Below are positions 62,501 to 64,000 of a DNA stretch of 64,000 nucleotides, in pieces. The first letter of the stretch is position 1. Every line of letters starts with the position of its first letter. The stretch lies in assembly GCA_964574635.1 (NCBI GenBank), contig CAZNOG010000009.1:62001-126000 (forward strand), written 5' to 3'. Below the pieces are notes generated by a model. That model saw only the letters and a program-made list of their open reading frames with translations. It had not been told where the DNA came from and ran no database searches. Origin of the DNA: CAZNOG01 sp964574635 (GTDB lineage: Bacteria > Bacteroidota > Bacteroidia > Flavobacteriales_D > Cryomorphaceae). A program made the position numbers and the translations under genes.

Positions 62501-62802
62501 GCCAACTCACCCACTACATTTCCCGAAATTGTGGCCGGATTCCGCTCGTCTGATACAAAAATGCGTATGATGCCCCCATCGAAACGCACCAAACCCCTGG
62601 GGGTACCCATCCAAAGGAGGCCGTCACTATCCATGCACACTTCCATCACCGTATTGGACGGAAGCCCGTCGTCGGCGGTCAACGCCCTGTATTTCTCGAG
62701 TCCGTATTGGGCGGCGGTATGGCTCTGCCCCCAACCGGAGGCCGGCATCCACAAGGCAAAAGCAATCGGAAAGAGGCTCAAAAATCCCTTAAAACACGGC
62801 AA
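59569..62802 (-). CDS. Propeller-type sensor histidine kinase (LytS-like)
   Basis: A 1077-residue protein. Signal peptide at about 1-25, two-component regulator propeller repeats through about 30-690 (MDSDGLLWMGTPRGLVRFDG, IDAEGNLWVGTSPGGICRYR), a Y_Y_Y-type domain at about 715-800, one membrane helix at about 817-834, then a His_kinase domain: RAQINPHFLFNSINGIRHE with phospho-acceptor H872, and an N box ENAIWHG. The start is TTG; the -7 box at 62820 gives a very short leader. The periplasmic ligand is unknown. Confidence 0.9.
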   Translation of the reverse strand: MPCFKGFLSLFPIAFALWMPASGWGQSHTAAQYGLEKYRALTADDGLPSNTVMEVCMDSDGLLWMGTPRGLVRFDGGIIRIFVSDERNPATISGNVVGELAIDAEGNLWVGTSPGGICRYRKDSGDFERYEIFPEVNSRERITEITQLESGLWVSVDGQGVARLDTETNAFQTFVPPADTSSFRHRQRKIITDFLQDPNDVDLVWMPSLDGLWRFRISTEEWTMFDDVPPGHPVAHPEVRSFRNGAAGPDGRLYLATFRRGIFAFDTQTHTWRANSEKNFNPLHLRENNYQKVVPRDENSMWLVSNTRGIAVLDLVEETIYTIGDCAGTGPSDLCGLYAYDMMIDSRGNTAIATREGVRLYPSAGKMFSKLTIPIASNHLKGRFNMGVVFPLDSMEVLVGGYAGEGLYLANRSNRSINLVKPPPGHRVGERREMVWITDIKPHRDGELLVVGAFDLYTYDVGQKRLRLAETDLHQTPNMGYFSNIHRHTDGLYYLSTRHNGVFVLDSNLRVLNNLVHDPDNPNSPASSSYIFGLDSDPLGRLVIASEKGVTLYDSEHGTFVNSDRETRKDSSTSLRVVYQAKVNPADSSMWLLDNRNGVGILDFPYDMSLGDVRIPGEKEGFSRERAHGIHHLPDGETFVTTGEGLVRFAGMERKFSFPNSLGFPVTGPFSPFVQVSDSVFLVGNREVLTWFNMGEMNVGPNDASLYIASVQVFQNELHPSGIYHNLREITLTYLQNFFSIQVGIVDVFNPDVHTLWYRLRGFEDEWVEAGPDRKAIFTNVPGGDFVFEARVADFNGRSTVTLVSLPITIVPPFWKTWWFVALCVLFAVAMAGSFHRVHIRNVRREERLKMEFDKKLADTELAALRAQINPHFLFNSINGIRHEIMKGRSLEAERYLVKFSKLVRMILENSTRSTVPLNEELEALRLYIDLESLRFDNRYALSLDVAPGIDTEGLRIPPMLIQPYVENAIWHGLRQKKGNGRVEITLAVRGENLVVEVVDDGVGREMAAKIQSKSALKKKSVGTEITGNRLEIIEKNYNIRCSAEIIDLKDRYGAAVGTKVVITLPLLINNEAGHTG

Positions 62803-62819
62803 AATATGGCGTTTGCGAA

Positions 62820-62827
62820 CAAAAATA
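62820..62827 (-). promoter_or_regulatory. Putative -7 box for histidine kinase gene
   Basis: On the minus strand TATTTTTG, 17 nt before the TTG start, in the 60-bp gap after the fibronectin gene. No -33 match. Confidence 0.4.
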
Positions 62828-62862
62828 GCCGAATTATCGGGTTTATGGGAACGCTGCCCGAC

Positions 62863-64000
62863 TTATTCGGTTCGGATACCCACTTCATCGCTCAGTTCCC
62901 ACCGCTTGCCATCGGGCTCCAACACGGCCACGCGGTACCGGTATTCCGTATTCGGCGCCACGTGGGCATCGGTAAAGTCCGGAGAGGCCGAGCGACCGAT
63001 GTTGCGGAAACGACCATTTTCCACGGCGCGGTACACCAGAATCACCTTTTGGTTGTCGGTATGGTTTTCCGGGCATATAATTTCCACATTGCCGTCGGCA
63101 TAGGTAATGGAGGAAATTTCCCCTCGGTTCGATTCCCGCCGGGTTTCGGAGAAGGCGCGCACGGTATTGGACGGTTTGCCCCTATTGCCGGATGAGTCGA
63201 CCGCCGCCACACGGTACATCACAAAATTGCCGGCGAGTAATGTGGAATTCGCCACCCGTACTTGGTGTACATTCGGGGCGGTTCGCGTTACCTCCGCCCA
63301 TTCGGAATCGGCTACGCCCCGTACTTCGACGCGGTAGTGCTCCACATCGCGGGAGGAGCTCGGGCGCCAGGTCAGTTCCGTTTCGCCGTCCGCGATGGCT
63401 TCCGCGCCTTCCAGCAAGGGTGCCGTTGGCGGAATCAGATCGGGAATCACCACTCGGAGCGGTTCCGAGGGTTTGGAGTGGTTGAAATTGTTGTCCAATG
63501 CCACCACCCTGTAATACACCTCTTTGTCGAGCTTGCGGGGCAAGGTGTCCCTGAATTCGGGTGTGTAAATCGGTACGGAAGTGAGTGGATAGAAACCGTG
63601 CTCCTTTCTATAGGCCCTGTCCACGCGGTAGCCCTTGAGGTCGAGCACGTCAGGGGCTTCCCAACTGAGCGTCACCACCATAGAAGTATCGCAGGTTCCC
63701 GTCAGACCCACCGGCACAGGCGGGGGGATGGTATCCACCACCACGAGGTAGGCAAGGTCCGATACGGCGGCATTGCGCGCGGTGTCAACGGCGAGGAGGC
63801 GGTAAAACCTGAAAAACCGCTGCGTAAGGTCGTAGGTGTATTCCCGGGCAGTGGGGGGCAACAATTCCGAATGGATTCTGCTGTATTCTCCCGTTTCCGA
63901 ATCCGAAGCGATGATTTGGAATCCGAGCAGATCGGCCTTGGCTTCTGTTTGCCAAGAAAACCGTGCTTCGGTGGGTGTAGCGTGCACCACACTGAAACCC
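62863..64000 (-). CDS. Fibronectin type III-repeat protein, 5' end outside window
   Basis: At least 379 residues are visible and the frame is open at the window edge, so the true start lies beyond it. About four fibronectin type III-like units are seen (for example SMVVTLSWEAPDVLDLKGYR, ETELTWRPSSSRDVEHYRVE, MYRVAAVDSSGNRGKPSN). It lies 60 bp upstream of the histidine kinase gene on the same strand. Role unknown; a surface or periplasmic binding protein is plausible. Confidence 0.75.
   Translation of the reverse strand, partial: GFSVVHATPTEARFSWQTEAKADLLGFQIIASDSETGEYSRIHSELLPPTAREYTYDLTQRFFRFYRLLAVDTARNAAVSDLAYLVVVDTIPPPVPVGLTGTCDTSMVVTLSWEAPDVLDLKGYRVDRAYRKEHGFYPLTSVPIYTPEFRDTLPRKLDKEVYYRVVALDNNFNHSKPSEPLRVVIPDLIPPTAPLLEGAEAIADGETELTWRPSSSRDVEHYRVEVRGVADSEWAEVTRTAPNVHQVRVANSTLLAGNFVMYRVAAVDSSGNRGKPSNTVRAFSETRRESNRGEISSITYADGNVEIICPENHTDNQKVILVYRAVENGRFRNIGRSASPDFTDAHVAPNTEYRYRVAVLEPDGKRWELSDEVGIRTE

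Overview
The window is about 58-60% GC chromosomal DNA from a bacterium of the phylum Bacteroidota, most likely order Flavobacteriales. The evidence is a 2758-residue SprB-repeat adhesin with a gliding-motility C-terminal domain, a PorP/SprF protein, an OmpA-family lipoprotein, a type A type IX secretion (T9SS) sorting domain, GWxTD, YtxJ, DUF4369-TlpA and Omp85 proteins, and promoters of the Bacteroidota type (TTTG, about 18 nt, TAnnTTTG). I cannot name the genus.

Layout. 0-2 kb: a truncated NUDIX gene diverges from pyrE, an SRPBCC gene and a YjdI/YjdJ-like pair. 2-7.4 kb: birA diverges from the rsfS-ftsH-DUF2007-cdsA-psd run. 7.4-17.5 kb, mostly minus strand: a YjjG-type nucleotidase, upp, a polysaccharide deacetylase, radC, rpsT, gpmA (plus strand), two YceI-like proteins flanking a porin, tRNA-Glu, a conserved protein of unknown function and proS. 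17.5-20.6 kb: a Tyr/Gly-rich lipoprotein and a FadL-like barrel. 21-28 kb: a coiled-coil COG1579 protein, a Nif3-like protein, then lpxK-punA-gatB-tlpA-lpxH. 28-38.9 kb: gap, a T9SS cargo protein, an outer-membrane protein, a small lipoprotein with ytxJ, then omp85-ldt-GWxTD-rlmB. 39-50.6 kb: the sprB-like, sprF-like and OmpA-like surface operon. 50.7-53.1 kb: a helical-repeat protein and a TlpA protein. 53.1-55.5 kb: an AT-rich accessory island. 55.6-64 kb: cdd-pdhA-pdhC, a LytTR regulator with its propeller histidine kinase, and a truncated fibronectin-III protein.

Most genes are housekeeping: pyrimidine and purine salvage, lipid A and phospholipid synthesis, translation, pyruvate dehydrogenase. 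Envelope genes cluster in 34-38 kb (Omp85, L,D-transpeptidase, GWxTD) and in the gliding/T9SS surface operon at 39-50.6 kb.

Three things are not ordinary. First, the AT-rich island holds a three-gene operon (a toxin-like protein with RelE-like features, an HTH antitoxin with a long C-terminal tail, and a SecB-like chaperone) that reads as a toxin-antitoxin-chaperone system. Second, three intergenic copies of a roughly 165-220 nt element share conserved flanks around a long hairpin whose sequence differs completely between copies while pairing is kept, which is the signature of a structured RNA or DNA element. Third, a 16-mer, GGGTTTTTGTGGGTGT, occurs five times exactly and twice in variant form, once inside the signal peptide of a lipoprotein gene. 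No rRNA, CRISPR array, phage or intact insertion sequence was seen.
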